From the NCBI GenBank assembly GCA_036874045.1, contig JAZBRI010000010.1, positions 3,430,001 to 3,494,000 on the forward strand: a stretch of DNA of 64,000 bases, in the 5' to 3' direction. The translations under genes and the position numbers were made by a program. A model generated the notes under the pieces. The model was not told where the DNA came from. It ran no database searches and was given only the letters and a program-made list of their open reading frames with translations. Shown here piece after piece: positions 1 through 11,764 of the stretch. Origin of the DNA: Cymodocea nodosa (Eukaryota; Streptophyta; Magnoliopsida; Alismatales; Cymodoceaceae). Each line of letters opens with the position of its first letter. Position 1 is the first letter of the stretch.

Positions 1-1370
1 ATTAACATCATAAACATGGGAGGAAAGCAGCATAGGACTAAGAGCACGCCATTGCTAAATTAAAATTTCTTTCCTAGGTGAGTGCAGGCAGGGATAGTTT
101 GTGGCCCATGATTGCTTGCTACCATCTTCCACGTTCATTCGATTATATGATAATGTTTTATGTCAAGGCATGCTATTGATCAATGAAAGAATTAATACAG
201 TTAATATTATTTAATTTTAATATGTTTCTAAACTTAACATAATACTATTGTAACATTATATTATTTAATTACATTAAAGAATAAAGATTATTAGTTATGA
301 TTAATATTAGTCAATGAGATGGTTAATATAATTAACAATATTTAATACTGTTATAATAAAGACTGGAAGACATTTTCGTCGACACAATAATTACATGCCA
401 AAGTTGAGTTAATTTTACATTTTTTCTAATTCTCCAATTATAGAAAAAATAACATGAAAGCACTATAGATAATTTAGTGGTGTCGAATAAATTAAAATAG
501 GTGCTGGTCAATTCTTGCATTGCAAGCACGAACATTGTCCAGCATATCATCAACGAATTTGTTACCACAAATAAGTAGATTTGCAACGATATTTTCAATT
601 AAACAATATTGGAATCCTTATAAAATTGCTTGTATGGATCAGATTTTCTTTTCTTTTCTAATTTTTTGTTGTACACTAAACCTTTTGAAAACCTTTGCCA
701 TGTATATACCTTTGCAAATCACCCTTTGATTGTTTTTATAAAATTTTCATCAAAAATAAATTTTCATTAGCATCCTCTTCTTTTTTTTTAGCGTCGGTTG
801 TCTGCGTTGACCTCATCTTCCTTAAGTCTCCAAAATGTGATACATCGTGGAGCACACATCTTTGTGTCCGTGTCCTTATTTAGGGCACCACTGCATTCCT
901 ATGCAATCAAGTAGAATATGAAATGTTTCTTGGTTAATAATGCATCCATGAATTTGTAACTTGTTCCATTACATTCTATGTCATACCTACTGTAATTTGT
1001 GTGTGAATATCTTGTAAGTTTTCTACATCTTGATTGAAAAGAGATTGTCTAATTAACTAGCATGCTTAACGTGTTGATTCTACGGTACACTTTATATTTA
1101 ATTATCAAATTTACATTGTAAGTAGTGCATAGCATACCCACCATACATTCTTTTGTGAGGAATGGAAACCATGTAAAAGAATTACCTTCTTCATAAATAT
1201 ATCTAGTGGTTGTCATCTTAAATAGATTGTAGAAGCATCGTGCAAACAAACACTAAATTTCAATGACTTAACATTAATAAAAGAGACGGCTAACCTTTAG
1301 ATGCTCGGGACGAAAACATAATACTTACCCAAACAAATTGAAGTTGCAATAATTTATGTTCTCTGTGGCA
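1..1370. other. AT-rich flank, no gene recognised
   Basis: No open frame here looks like a real gene. Short frames at 332-729 and 1049-1249 have AT-driven composition and no recognisable domain. The last 60 bases run into the TATA box of the glycine-rich pseudogene and are likely its old promoter. Confidence 0.5.
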
Positions 1371-1379
1371 CTATAAATA
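1371..1379 (+). promoter_or_regulatory. TATA box of the glycine-rich pseudogene
   Basis: CTATAAATA lies about 85 bp upstream of the former start codon position at 1457. A very similar string (TACTATAAATATCACTCC) recurs near 1771 inside the decayed gene, so part of the promoter may have been copied. Confidence 0.5.
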
Positions 1380-1456
1380 CATCTCCATCCTTCACTATTC
1401 CTCAACGAAAAGGAAAAGGTTATTTACTATTCATTTAAGTGAATATATTCATTAGA

Positions 1457-1900
1457 ATAACAAACTCTAAGGCTTTCGTCTACATGCTCTTGGTTATGCA
1501 TTCCATAAGCATGACCATGGGTGCTCGTAGTTCGATCAAAGGTGGGGGTGGAGGGGGAAAGAGACTAGGTGTAAATGGTGGATCTGGTGCTGGATTTGGA
1601 AGTGGAGGCATATCGAGACTTGGATCAGCCTTCGGTAGGTGGGTAGGAGGTACTGGCGGAGGTTCTGGAGGTGTTATCGATCGATGTTTCAGGTCCGGGA
1701 GTTATTGCCATCGGTGTTGGTAGTGGTGGTGGATGTCGTTCAGGATAGACATGGATTCAGATTTGTAGTATACTATAAATATCACTCCATGAAGATTTTG
1801 GAATGTGTTCAACCATCTACGAGGTATTGGCATTGGTTTTGGGAATGGTGGTGGACGTGGTTCAGGATGGGTTTATTGAAAATTACTTTCGTAGATGGGT
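1457..1900 (+). pseudogene. decayed secreted glycine-rich protein gene
   Basis: This is a relic paralogue of the glycine-rich protein gene at 55382-55795. Both have a short Ser-Lys N-terminus, a hydrophobic signal segment ending in Gly-Ala-Arg, then a glycine-rich body. Here the codon aligned with the intact start is ATA (1457), so the original ATG seems lost; the next in-frame ATG is at 1484 and would shorten the signal peptide. A 4-bp tandem duplication, CGATCGAT around 1678-1685, changes frame, and glycine-rich coding continues in the new frame until a TAG near 1736. A second glycine-rich stretch follows at about 1830-1880. The family are apoplastic or cell-wall proteins. Function is probably lost, although a truncated product from 1484 is possible. 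Confidence 0.65.
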
Positions 1901-2140
1901 GAATACATTCCAAAATTTTCTTAGAGTGATTGTGAAGTTATTTTGAATAATGGGCTACAGGTGTAATGTAGCATGTCCTTGTTCAATGTGCACAATAATA
2001 TCAAAGTAAGCAAGTTGGAATTTTTAACATGTTGATCCCATAATTATTAGTTATGATTTTAAATTCAGTTTTATTTTTCCATGTATTTGGGTGGTATGTT
2101 GTGAGCATGAACTCTAAACTGTAATCAATATTTATTGTAA
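1901..2140. other. unassigned AT-rich sequence
   Basis: No repeat or coding signal is recognised here. It probably includes the 3' flank of the glycine-rich pseudogene. Confidence 0.4.
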
Positions 2141-2690
2141 TTGCAGGTTTTGGGACCAACTCTTTCACCCTTCGAAATCTACCTGAGCGGTGAATCATAC
2201 ACACAGGGAAGGAAACGGTTTAGCGGATGCGCTTTGCTAAGGCTGCGACAATACATAAATCCGACAAGGTGTTCTATTCTCATTCCAATTTACCACAGGA
2301 AGCCTTCAAGATGTGGAACAGGGATACTTGGGGTTGCCTTCCCCTAGGGTGTCCTAGAGTGCGTCTGCTGGTTTTCTGCTTGCCTATTTTGATTCACCTG
2401 TTTTTCTGGGTAGGTCCCATCTAGTGGTTCTAGTTGGCAGATTTCCTCTTGGCGTGCCTTGCTGCCCCTGTCTGTAGGACCGGCTAATCCTGATTTCTGG
2501 TGTAGTTGGCTAAGCTGTGGTGGTGGTCCGTTGCTGGTTACCGTTCTGCTCGATTGTGTGAACTTCTTGTTTTTGCTGTGTTTTTTCATTGGGTTCTGTT
2601 ATCGTATGGGTGGTGTTTGGGCCTTTTTTCTTTGTCGTTTCCTTGTATTTTCGTCGGTGAGATTTTGATCTAATTCTTCTTTATTTTATC
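2141..2690. other. unassigned GC-richer block with T/G-rich end
   Basis: Base composition differs clearly from its neighbours. The block begins after a splice-acceptor-like TTGCAG at 2140-2145 and ends in T/G-rich DNA like a transcribed 3' end. Open frames of 65-81 codons exist on both strands but show no domain. It could be a relic LINE tail or a captured exon; I cannot decide. Confidence 0.3.
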
Positions 2691-3577
2691 TCTTTTTTCA
2701 TTAGAACCTCCACCCCAAAAGTAGTGTTATGGATCGATATTTCCTCAAAAGAAAAGATTTTGTCTAAACAAGATTTTATCTAAGCATTTAATAAACAAGA
2801 TTTTGTTAGAAATCCTAAAATTCTTGGCATAGTTCATGGCTGGTAAGTTTGTACTAATAATATCAATGTGGTGACATTAAACAAAGAAATCATGTGTATT
2901 CAAACAAAGAAATTTTGCAATGACAACCGTAGATCATCCATGAACTTGTCAAAAATTTTCTTTCTACATAACTGTTGACAATAAAAAAAGTTTCCAAAAA
3001 AAAACTTAACATTGAAAAAGCATAAAAAAGAAAAAGAAAGCTAAGGTAGAAGGTGGAACGACACAAGCACTGTCCTCACACCACTATTACTTGTCATGCA
3101 CAAACCTACTACTTCCAGTTGTCACTGCTTGTCTACATGTCTGATACACATCATTGCACTTCCGAGCTTTGTCACTCTACCTATTCTTAAATGTTGACCC
3201 ATGAGTTATATAGGGGGTGATGATCACACCAAGGGAAAGAACTTCCAAGTCATAGCATTAGTTCACCCTATTCTTGCATTGAAAACAAAACCCTTTGTTC
3301 CAATATCCTATTAACGAGGAACAACCCAAAATAGATTGTAACGTCAAAAATCCTTTATCATAGGGTAGCTTGGTACTCAATAAAGACTAGGAAGAAAAGT
3401 TTAGAGTCACCCCCTTTGTTTAAACAAAAAGTTGTAAAACATTAGAGGACGAAGGAAACAAGTCCTTTAGGAAGAAAGTAGAGGAAAAGAGGATAGGATA
3501 AGGTTGAAAAGGGTAGGGATTCGAATGAAAGTGTTTTAAGTATGAGTTGGAAAGGTATTATGTAAGATTGGCCTTTG
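2691..3577. other. unassigned AT-rich sequence
   Basis: No gene and no clear copy of the repeats found elsewhere in the window. Confidence 0.4.
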
Positions 3578-4480
3578 TGTTAGAAGTCGATGGCTTCTTA
3601 GAGGGAGGTGAATGGTAAAGATTGATTGTTTTTAAATTTATCTTTGATTAAATGAATGTGTAGTTGAAAACTTAACTAAATAACCAATAATTCAATGAAT
3701 TTTAGCACAATAAAGGGGAAGGAATTAAGGCACAAAAACACAAAGAATTTTAATTGATTCACCCCTAATAGGTAATCTACCTCCAAGGCACACCTTGGGT
3801 TTCATCGTCAAATTTTACTTACACATTTACTTTTAGGTTGAAACAAAAATGAACTACACAAGCTTTAAGGTTGTAGCTTAAACTAACACTTTTCAAAAGT
3901 TTTCTAGTAGAAAATTTAGTAAACAAATAACTTTTTCTTCGATTAGAGATTTGAGCATAGAGAGCCTTTTTGCTTGAATCAGCTTGAGAATTTCTAAACT
4001 TGAGGTTGTTGCATCTAAACCAGATTGGAGTTTTCTTTCTTCTTCACTAACTAGCTCTCACTATTTGAGTGTGTATATGATAAAATCGTTGTTTATTTTT
4101 TTCCCCCTCTATTGATCATTCTTATACTAAGAGGTATAATGATCAAAATTACTTCAACGGTATTCAGCCTATTGTACTTATTAAATTATCAGTCCCAAAT
4201 ATAGAAAGTTACAGTTTACTGAAGTATCTTTTTGAAACCTTTCGAAATCCTCTTGAAACCATTCGAAGGCTTGAGAGTCTTTCTTTCATGCTCGTCACGT
4301 GAGTTTTTAAGTTCAGCACATGAGGTCATTTTACGTTTAGACTATTTAACTTAAAACTTTCTAAAACTTCTTATTTTTTAGACTATTTCATTTGAAACCT
4401 TCCGACATCTTATTGAAATTATCCAAAGGCTCAAGACTCTATTCTCTCATTCTTGTCATATGAGATTTTAAGTTAGGCAC
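3578..4480 (-). mobile_element. relic copia LTR, same family as 20462-21825
   Basis: The left edge TGTTAGAAGTCGATGGCT corresponds to TGTTAGGACCTAATGGCT at 20462. The match runs through the 'gggaggtgaatggtaa' region and the CTTGGGTTTCA segment. The right part has short TTCGAA and TCCGAA-type repeats like those of the younger LTR. It is clearly more diverged than the copy at 20462, so probably old. No internal domain is attached. The right end is uncertain. Confidence 0.6.
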
Positions 4481-4544
4481 TTGGGTGTGAACACCCTAAT
4501 TTGGACATGTGTTAGGTGTTTGTAGATCTTTGGATAGCCTAAGG

Positions 4545-5335
4545 CTATTATCTACATCGTTAATTATGCATTTGTGTCGTCTGTTTGACATTTGCATGCT
4601 TGGATCGTCCAAATTGGTCCTAGATAATCTTGGCCCTCTGTTTGTGAGGTGTATGATTGACCCCATCGTAAGGGCGTAATCATAACCATATAACCTTATG
4701 ATGGAGGTCATTCTCCCTCTAATTAACTGATCCCTTTATCAAATAGTCAATCGGACCCTTGGATCATCTCGAATCAGCTCCAAGTGATCCTAGCCATCCG
4801 TTTGTGATAGGCGACTCATTCATCCATTTGTATGTTGATCGGCCATTTTCCCCCATAGAGGAGGGTCATTGCCTCCTTGATTGACCAGCCCTTTAGTCGG
4901 ATCAACAATCAGACCCTCAATTCACCCTAGATCGACTTCAGGTGACCTTGGTTGTCCATTCGTGATGAATGATATGCCCGTCCATCTAAATGTTGTTTGG
5001 CCAACCTATGTCCTTAGAAGGATTACCTCCCCTTTAATTAGCTGATCCTTTAGTTGGATCACCAATCAAACTCTCAAATCGTCCTAGATCAACTTTAGAT
5101 GATTTGGACCCTCCATTCATGATGGATCACTTATCTGGACATCTAGGTGTTGATCAGGCCATCCAACCCATGGAGAGGGGTCTATGTCCCCTTGATTGAT
5201 CGGTCCTTCAATCAGATTGTCAATCAAGTTCCTAGATCGCCCTAGATCAACTTCAGGCGATCTTGGCCCTCCATTCGAGATTTGGGCTTCTTGAGGCCAT
5301 TTGAGCCTCAACCAAATTGTATTAGCCAAAATGAA
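4545..5335. repeat. degenerate tandem array, period about 158 bp, five units
   Basis: The anchor segment 'CTAGATC..CTTCAGGTGATCTTGG' recurs with starts near 4621, 4781, 4939, 5096 and 5254, so spacings are 160, 158, 157 and 158 bp. Each unit also has a 'CCATTCGTGATG' segment, a 'GTTGATCGGCCA' segment and a 'CCTTGATTGATCGGTCC' segment. Units are quite diverged. The 158-bp period is in the usual range for plant satellites, but five units may be only a local expansion. Confidence 0.75.
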
Positions 5336-5645
5336 GGTCATTTTCACTTTCAGTACATTCAAATTACCTAAGGGGGACACTTTTCAACATTTTTGCTAGG
5401 TGCCACATGTCGCACCTAGAGGTTGCCACATCAGCAATTGCTACAGAACACCCCGTCAAACCTAGATCTACTTGGCTCAAATCTGAATCTGAATCTAGAT
5501 CTAAATTCAAATCTAGGTGGTATAAAACCACTTAGGGATTCATGAAAATTGAAAAACTGCTTCAAGCCTCATTGCAATATCATGCTACTTACCACTACTC
5601 TATCACCACCACCCTACTGTCAACGAACTTCAGCTACTCGCTTCA
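5336..5645. other. promoter-like unassigned sequence
   Basis: It contains a run of 6-7 bp 'AATCTG/AATCTA' micro-repeats at 5480-5515 followed at once by TATAAAAC (5521-5528). No coding region follows before the LTR piece at 5646, so this may be the core promoter of a relic element. Confidence 0.3.
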
Positions 5646-5798
5646 TGTTTAGAATAAAAAAGTGCATAATATTAATGGTTAATTTTATAATATTTAGCTT
5701 ATCATATGAGAATTAAGCTAGAGTACTTAGAAAACTTGTTTGGTCCCAAATTCAAATATATATTTATATAATAATAATATAATATTAAAGAAGTCATT
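5646..5798 (+). mobile_element. truncated Athila-type LTR, left flank of the SIRE-like insertion
   Basis: The first 80 bp (TGTTTAGAATAAAAAAGTGC and on through the TTTAGCTTATCATATGAGAA segment) match the 5' end of the long LTRs at 23400, 41336 and 60988. The similarity then stops and about 65 bp of AT-rich sequence follow up to the target duplication TCATT. On the far side of the SIRE-like element the sequence resumes with a primer-site-like motif and an Athila-type gag region, so this piece is likely what remains of that element's 5' LTR. Confidence 0.65.
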
Positions 5799-7391
5799 TG
5801 TAGGATCGTATGATTACACAAGAGGAGGTTGAATTGTGTTTTTCAACATTTTCGATTATAATTGAAACTTAGAAACTCAAAAATAAGTCGAGACACTATT
5901 TTCATAAAATCATTTTTATTCAAGGTTTCAATTACAATATACAATTCAATTCTCCCTAGAAATTGTAGATGTAATTATATATCGATACCACGTTTCATTT
6001 ATACAATTTCATAACAGCAAACAGAGAAAATTAAATTGCGGAATTTAAAATATTTCTCCCTATTTGAGATCTTTCTTCTTCTTCTTTTTCTTCTTCAGCA
6101 ATTCTTTAGTGACAAATATATTGTCTTTCTCTGCCTCACCGAATTTGCTTTCTTCTAATACCTCAGATCTTCAGTGACATAAATCTAACCTTTTTTGCTT
6201 CACTGAATTTTCTTCCATTTGATACTTCAGATCTTCAATGACATAGATCTTACCTATTTCTACTTCATTGAATTTTCTTCCATTTGAGAGTTTTTCCCCA
6301 AAAAGGTGTTTTTGATCCTTAAAAAGATTTTTCGTTTGGTGTGCAGGGATAATTGATCAACGAGAATTCTATGCCTTTTATACTATATCTTCATTTCATG
6401 CATATCCTCCACGTTTAATCACTACCAGTTTTCCACTTCTTCACGTCTTTTCTTTTTCCTTCATCGAAATACACACGTTCTGACCCATGTTTACATTTCG
6501 AATTTTCTTTAATCATCAATCTTGGATCTCAGAAAAATTTCCTGCAAAATAAACTTTCTCGTCCAAAATTTTTCATCAAGTGTAATAAGAAGTCGTTACT
6601 TTAATGTTAACTAAACGAGTAACACAAGTAGATATATAACTTAACGTTTCTAACTTAACGAGTTCCTTATATGCCAACTCACCTAACAAGTACTGTAGCT
6701 AACTCAAACTAAGTCTGTGGTGTTACGCTAACTCAATGAACCAGCTTTGTGGTGTTACGATAACTCAACAAACCAACTTCGTTGTGTTACAAATAACTCA
6801 ATGAACCAGTAATAAATAAATATTTTTATAATAAGAATTTTACCACGTGCAATAATAACAACTTAAGTTTATAACGCTAACCTAACTCATTGCCTTAGTG
6901 TTCAATATAGCAACTCAATGCATGTAGTTATGTTAACTTAATGAGTTAAACATGTGCACCTCACGTGAAACAATATAACATTCGTAACTTTTAATTTCAC
7001 CATGTGTACAACACTAACTTAACAAATTCCTTTCTTCTTTTAATTACTAACTTAATGAGTTCTCACGTGACCTCTATACAAATAACACTCTAACTTAACG
7101 AGTTGTCTAAACGTGCACTGTTCATGATACAGAAAATATAACTTTAAAACATATCATGTTTTTCAATAAAAACACACGTTAACTTAACGTTTAGTTAAAT
7201 GAGAAATTAATGCAATGAAATGACTAGTTATTTAACTTAGTATAATTTTAGATCCAATACAGACAAGTATTTATATCAGTAAACTTTTTCTGTATTAATT
7301 GATGTTTTTAATTTCTTTTCACTGGCAATAGTAATTGAGTAAATATGATTACTTTCATTCAGCATACATCATCAAAACAAAATACTCAACA
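5799..7391 (-). repeat. 3' LTR of the SIRE-like element
   Basis: Matches 17307-18889 along its whole length. Outer edge TGTAGGATCG abuts the target duplication; inner edge CTCAACA abuts the polypurine tract. It contains TTCTTCTTC runs at 6070-6100, and a U3 region at about 6640-7060 with many AACTCAACG and CGTTGAG-type motifs, which is similar to the U3 of the Athila-type LTRs here. Confidence 0.93.
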
Positions 7392-7406
7392 GTCTCCCCC
7401 TTTTTA
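7392..7406 (-). other. polypurine tract of the SIRE-like element
   Basis: On the minus strand this reads AAAAAGGGGGAGAC directly before the LTR start TGTTGAG. It is the expected plus-strand priming site. Confidence 0.85.
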
Positions 7407-8109
7407 ATGATGACAAAACCATATTAAATCAATTATGAAATATATTTAAATCAATAAAGCACCTTTTTTGGGTTAAATTTTAATTCAACAAACAAGTTTG
7501 TTGACTTAAGTTTACTTAAACTTATTTCTATTGTTTGTGTAAAATTCACCTCTCAGAAATAAAACTTTTAGATGCTAATAATTACATAAGTATCTTTTAG
7601 ATTTTAATAACCACATAATTATCTTTCAGATTACATTATCATATATCATAACCACTTAAATATTATCTACCTTTATAATATATGCAATTAAAATCATAAT
7701 CATCTCCTACATTTCTCCCCATTTTTGTCATTAATCAAAAGATAATTACTCAGTATATAAACCAAGAGATATATTTACAACTAAACTTTCTGTAAACATA
7801 CATAAGAATTGAACCATTTACAGAAAAATGTGTTGTTTAATGAATCAAACTATAAATACAAACATTACATTTTGTATTCAGATACAAGCAAACAAACATT
7901 TATCTATCCCTCCTAAGTATATTACTTATAGCATTATATATTTTATCTCCTAGATGCCTAATATCATTTTTGATGTCGTTAAGCACATCATCTAGGGAAG
8001 AAGGTAGCTGTGGTTACTGTTCTGCTCGAACTGAATAACTTGGCTGTTGTGGTTGTATCTGTTTTGTACATTCTGTTGGTTGTTGTTGTTGTTGAGGTTG
8101 ATGCATGGC
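7407..8109 (-). other. non-coding 3' leader of the SIRE-like element
   Basis: AT-rich, with a CAACAA-type run near 8070-8100. No gene is visible. Confidence 0.5.
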
Positions 8110-8841
8110 CTAGAATTTTTGCAAATCTTTTACACTAAAAGCTCTCATGCCTTTAGTTTCAGAGGGCCAGTCAGATAAATTTAATTGGTTTGCAAGGAGT
8201 CTACATACAGCATAACCAAAAAATAACTTTGAACTCTTATGTTGTAGTTGAGAAATGAAAACATCAAACCAATTGATTTGAATTCTATTCAGCAGACCAT
8301 AAGTTGCATATAAATAGCTTCTACTGACTTCCATATTGTGTCCGACTCTCTGAAATAAATTGGCATGCAATATATTTGCAAGAAACATTGCCTCTGCATT
8401 CAGATTTTCCATTAATCTCATTTTAGTATATACATCTGGAATCTTTGATAGCAAGTGAATGTTCCATTCTAGTTGTTTAATCATGTCAAATCTGTTAGTT
8501 ACAACAACACCTTCATTCTTCAATTCCAAAACTTCAAAAATTAATTTAGGAGACAATGTGAACTCCTAATGATTTATTTGAGTTTACAATATATTGTCAT
8601 TCTTGACTAGATTGCTATAAAAGGTTGCAATAAGCTTTTTATATTGTTTCCATTTCGTTCTAACTAGCAAGAATTGAATGAGGCCTTGAAACTCAAATAG
8701 ATCTCTTATTTCAATCAAATTTCTGAACTTTATTGGTCGAGCATGCAAAATCTGACATGTAATCAGATTATTGTATTTCTGCACTACTTCCTCAGATCTA
8801 AAATAAATTGAATTACCTTGAATTTGTAATACTTTATACAA
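8110..8841 (-). pseudogene. relic accessory ORF, putative plant transposon protein type
   Basis: Two open stretches (8110-8556, 148 codons; 8584-8841, 85 codons) hold parts that match, in the same order, the ORF at 34600-35790 in the Athila-like element. Shared features are an 'IRDLFEFQGLIQFL' segment, a 'FYSNL' segment (FYANL in the other), a 'LKNEG' segment and a 'NRIQINW..VFISQL' segment. The pattern fits the Pfam family called putative plant transposon protein (Transposase_32), from memory. This family is common in plant retroelements and its biochemical role is unknown. It lies where envelope-like ORFs lie in SIRE elements. Broken; a fossil. Confidence 0.65.
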
Positions 8842-10213
8842 AGAAGGTGATACCTGAAGCCTTGATTCAGAGTTTAATTCATCTTCGAGAACCTCTTCAT
8901 CAAAATCAATGTCATGTTGTTCCTTTGAGAAATTATTTTCTTAAAGCTGCATATGTAAGCTTGATTCTTCAGCTTCAATAGTGTAAAGAACATCTTCAAT
9001 ATTCTCTACATTCATTAGTTCAGTCTCAATAGAATGTTTAGAGTTCAATTTTTTCACAAATTCTACAGTCGGTGTATCTGTCTATAATTGTTCATTTTGT
9101 TCAATAGATATTTCTATTGATACATGCTATGAATTCTCAGACTCTACTTCTATAGATTCTGAAGAAGGCTGATTGACATTAAGCTCTTCTAGAGTCTTAA
9201 CTTTTTCAATATCCGCTACTCCAGAGAATTCAGCCTGTGAACTAGTTACTGCCTCAACATTGTCAATTATATCTACAATAACTTATTCTATGTCAGTTGC
9301 CTGATGCTTTGATTTTTTAATTTTTGCATCATCAGGGCTTGAACTAATAGAAAAACTTGAACTAATATTTGACTTGGATTTTTTCTCAAGTTTTCTAGCA
9401 AGAGAAAATAAAGTTTCATTATCTTCATCAGTTTTTGTATGCTTGGAACTAATGAGTTTTTCAGATGCACTAAAAGGAACAATGTCTAGACATACATTGT
9501 CCTTTGGAAATAAATGCTCATCTAATTTTTCTTTTCTAGTAGACTTTGTTTCCTTAGACATAATTTTTCTGATTTTGCTTCTTCTATAACAAGTCAGTCT
9601 CTCTTCTTCAAGTATTGCTATTTTCTTTTGAAATTGTTCTATAAAAGTTTTCTAGTTCAATTCTTCTAAGGCACTTTCTATTGCTATTACCTTTCGAAGA
9701 CCTTCAACTTTTCTTTTATCCATAGCAATATTTGTTTATTTTTCCTTTGAATACAAAGGAGTAGGAATAGCAGATTCATGTTCTTCCTCAAATGCATGTA
9801 GGCGTGTACCACTTATAGGGTTTTGAGGAATTCTAGTTGATGAACCTACACCTTTTTTCCATATATTTCGCATATTGTTCTAAAAATGCAATCTCAGCAC
9901 ATTTCATTCTGTATTCTCTATCATATTTACTTCGAATACCCATGTATTTAATACTTTCATCAGTATTATAAAGTTCTAGTTTAACTTCATTCAGTATACC
10001 TTCAGGAAAGAAGTATTCACTATAAATTTTTGCTAACCTTTTGTCCACTTGAAGTATTTTCTTAAACCAAGCTTGTGGAATTTCATCATTACCTATTTCT
10101 TTTCCTTTTCCATCTCCTCTGCCTTTTCCTTTTCCTCTGCCACGACCTTTGTAGAACTTAAAGACCATCGTCGTAGGATGTAACAGGAACAAGCGGGAAA
10201 GATTTTCAAACAA
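8842..10213 (-). pseudogene. relic N-terminal part of the accessory ORF region
   Basis: Open stretches at 9283-9561 (Ser- and Lys-rich, low complexity) and 9833-10213 (126 codons). The second contains a methionine at 10168 followed by a basic Gly-Arg-Lys run (KGRGRGKGKGRG) and a charged 'YSEYFFPEGI' segment. Upstream at about 10250 is a TATTTAAA box, so the region may have had its own promoter. Composition resembles the charged linkers of retroelement accessory proteins. I recognise no enzyme domain. Broken several times. Confidence 0.5.
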
Positions 10214-10689
10214 AGGTTTACGAATAACCTAAATGCCCATGTAATAAGTGTTTAAATAGGGTTTTAGGTGAATAACACAATGTGTATAGTAGTCAAGTTT
10301 GGATTTTAAATGAATATTGAATAAAGTTTATTCAATCAAGGTACCCGAAATATTCAAGTATAACTCATTGAGTTAACTAACCTAATGAGTAAAACGCTAT
10401 CTAGAGGTAGTTTTACACGTTACCTTGCATAACATAACATTTAGTTAGTACACTTTACCAAAAACAAGTTTCAAATGTTTTCAACTGAAACCTTCCAAAG
10501 ACAACACACAAGCTATAATTAACATATATAAAACATCATGTTAAGAACATTGTAAACTATTCTAATATTCCTTTTATGAATCTAAAATAGTTTGTTTGTC
10601 TTTTAAATTGTTTCATCAAGATCTTAAGAGGATTAAACTCAAATTAACAAAGATTTGTATTCTGAATTATATTAATCTGTTTTGGACAT
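10214..10689 (-). promoter_or_regulatory. possible internal promoter region with hairpin-motif copies
   Basis: Lies upstream of the accessory ORF region in element order. It contains AACTCATTGAGTTAACTAAC near 10364-10385, a form of the short hairpin repeat of the LTR U3s, and a TATA-like TATTTAAA near 10250. The same arrangement (motif copies, then TATA, then ORF) is seen at 36380-36970 in the Athila-like element. Confidence 0.4.
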
Positions 10690-11764
10690 TATTATTCCTC
10701 CCCCTACAAATATACTTCAAATATATTCAATAACATATAAAATATATTTGTATAAAATAGATGTTAATTATAACTACACTTTAAATTTTCTTTTTAGATA
10801 ATTTCTGTCATCCTTAATTCATCATAAATGATTTCAAGAATCAACTTCATTTGTATATGAATAAAAACATAACTTTAAACTTAATATGATTAATACAAGA
10901 AGAATAAAGGAATATATCTCAAATAAACATAGTCAAAAGTACTAATGTTGATTCAATAAATCAACAGTCATATTGGTAGAAACTATATTCGATTCAAAGA
11001 TATCTGTAATTAATGAAACAACTTTTTCTTTTCAAAACAGTAAATATTGATAATTTTCTTTAAAAGTTAGTTTGAAAAGCTTGAATCATACAAGAGCTTT
11101 CTAATGTACCAGTGTAACGAGCTTTCAGTCAACAATCCTAGATCTGATCAGGACCTTAGGTTGCCAGATTTAAAGAATCCTTATATTAGAACAACATTCC
11201 TTACATACCTATCTGCTCAAGTACAAAAGTCTCATGATCAAACTGATCAATAAACTCTTAAAGATTTTCACTCTATAAGCACTTTTCATTTTAAGCACAG
11301 TATATATGTATTCCATTAATACAGATGCAATAAAACACAAATCTCATACAATTTTTATGTCTATGATTTTACTAAAAATATGAATCAGTTTCAATAATCT
11401 CATACTTTTGATTAGAAGTTTAAGATGATTTACATATAAATTATTCTACAAGTTTAATCAATCAAGTCAAATTCATGCATGATCATATGAATTGTCATTG
11501 ATCCATAGAAAATCACTTAATCAAAATTTTAGGATTTTAGAGGAATTTAATGTTTTTCATTGACACTTCCACTTAAAATTTGAAAACCATTTAAAATTGA
11601 TATACTACGTAAAATCAATAAGATACTACTATAATTTTATAATAAATACATAGTATCTTATGCAGTAGTTTAGATATTACTTAGATATTTATGATAAGTA
11701 TATAATATTTATGTGGTAAACAACATCATCAACAAAATTTATCTTTTTGTGAAGTTTAAGCATT
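10690..11764 (-). repeat. conserved non-coding block, copia version
   Basis: In minus orientation this block matches the plus-strand blocks at 40020-41200 and 45860-47010 in the Athila-like bodies, colinearly over about 1.1 kb. Best segments are at 11045-11290 ('TACTTGAGCAGATAGGTATG', 'GGATTGTTGAC', 'AGAAAGCTCTTG') and 11300-11480. In the copia element it sits between the end of RNase H and a GGGGGAGG purine run (10697-10706). It has no open frame worth noting and no known name. Confidence 0.8.

Noticed and set aside
332-883. Overlapping short frames in the first kilobase
   Set aside because: AT-driven Phe/Leu/Ile-rich frames on both strands, no homology recognised.
1639-1902. Trp/Arg-rich 87-codon frame in the glycine-rich pseudogene
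   Set aside because: Trp and Arg codons arise from reading glycine-rich DNA out of frame. No independent start or domain.
2344-2589. 81-codon minus frame in the GC-richer block
   Set aside because: Low-complexity Gln/Lys/Pro composition and no domain; the opposite strand is equally open. Not enough to call a gene.
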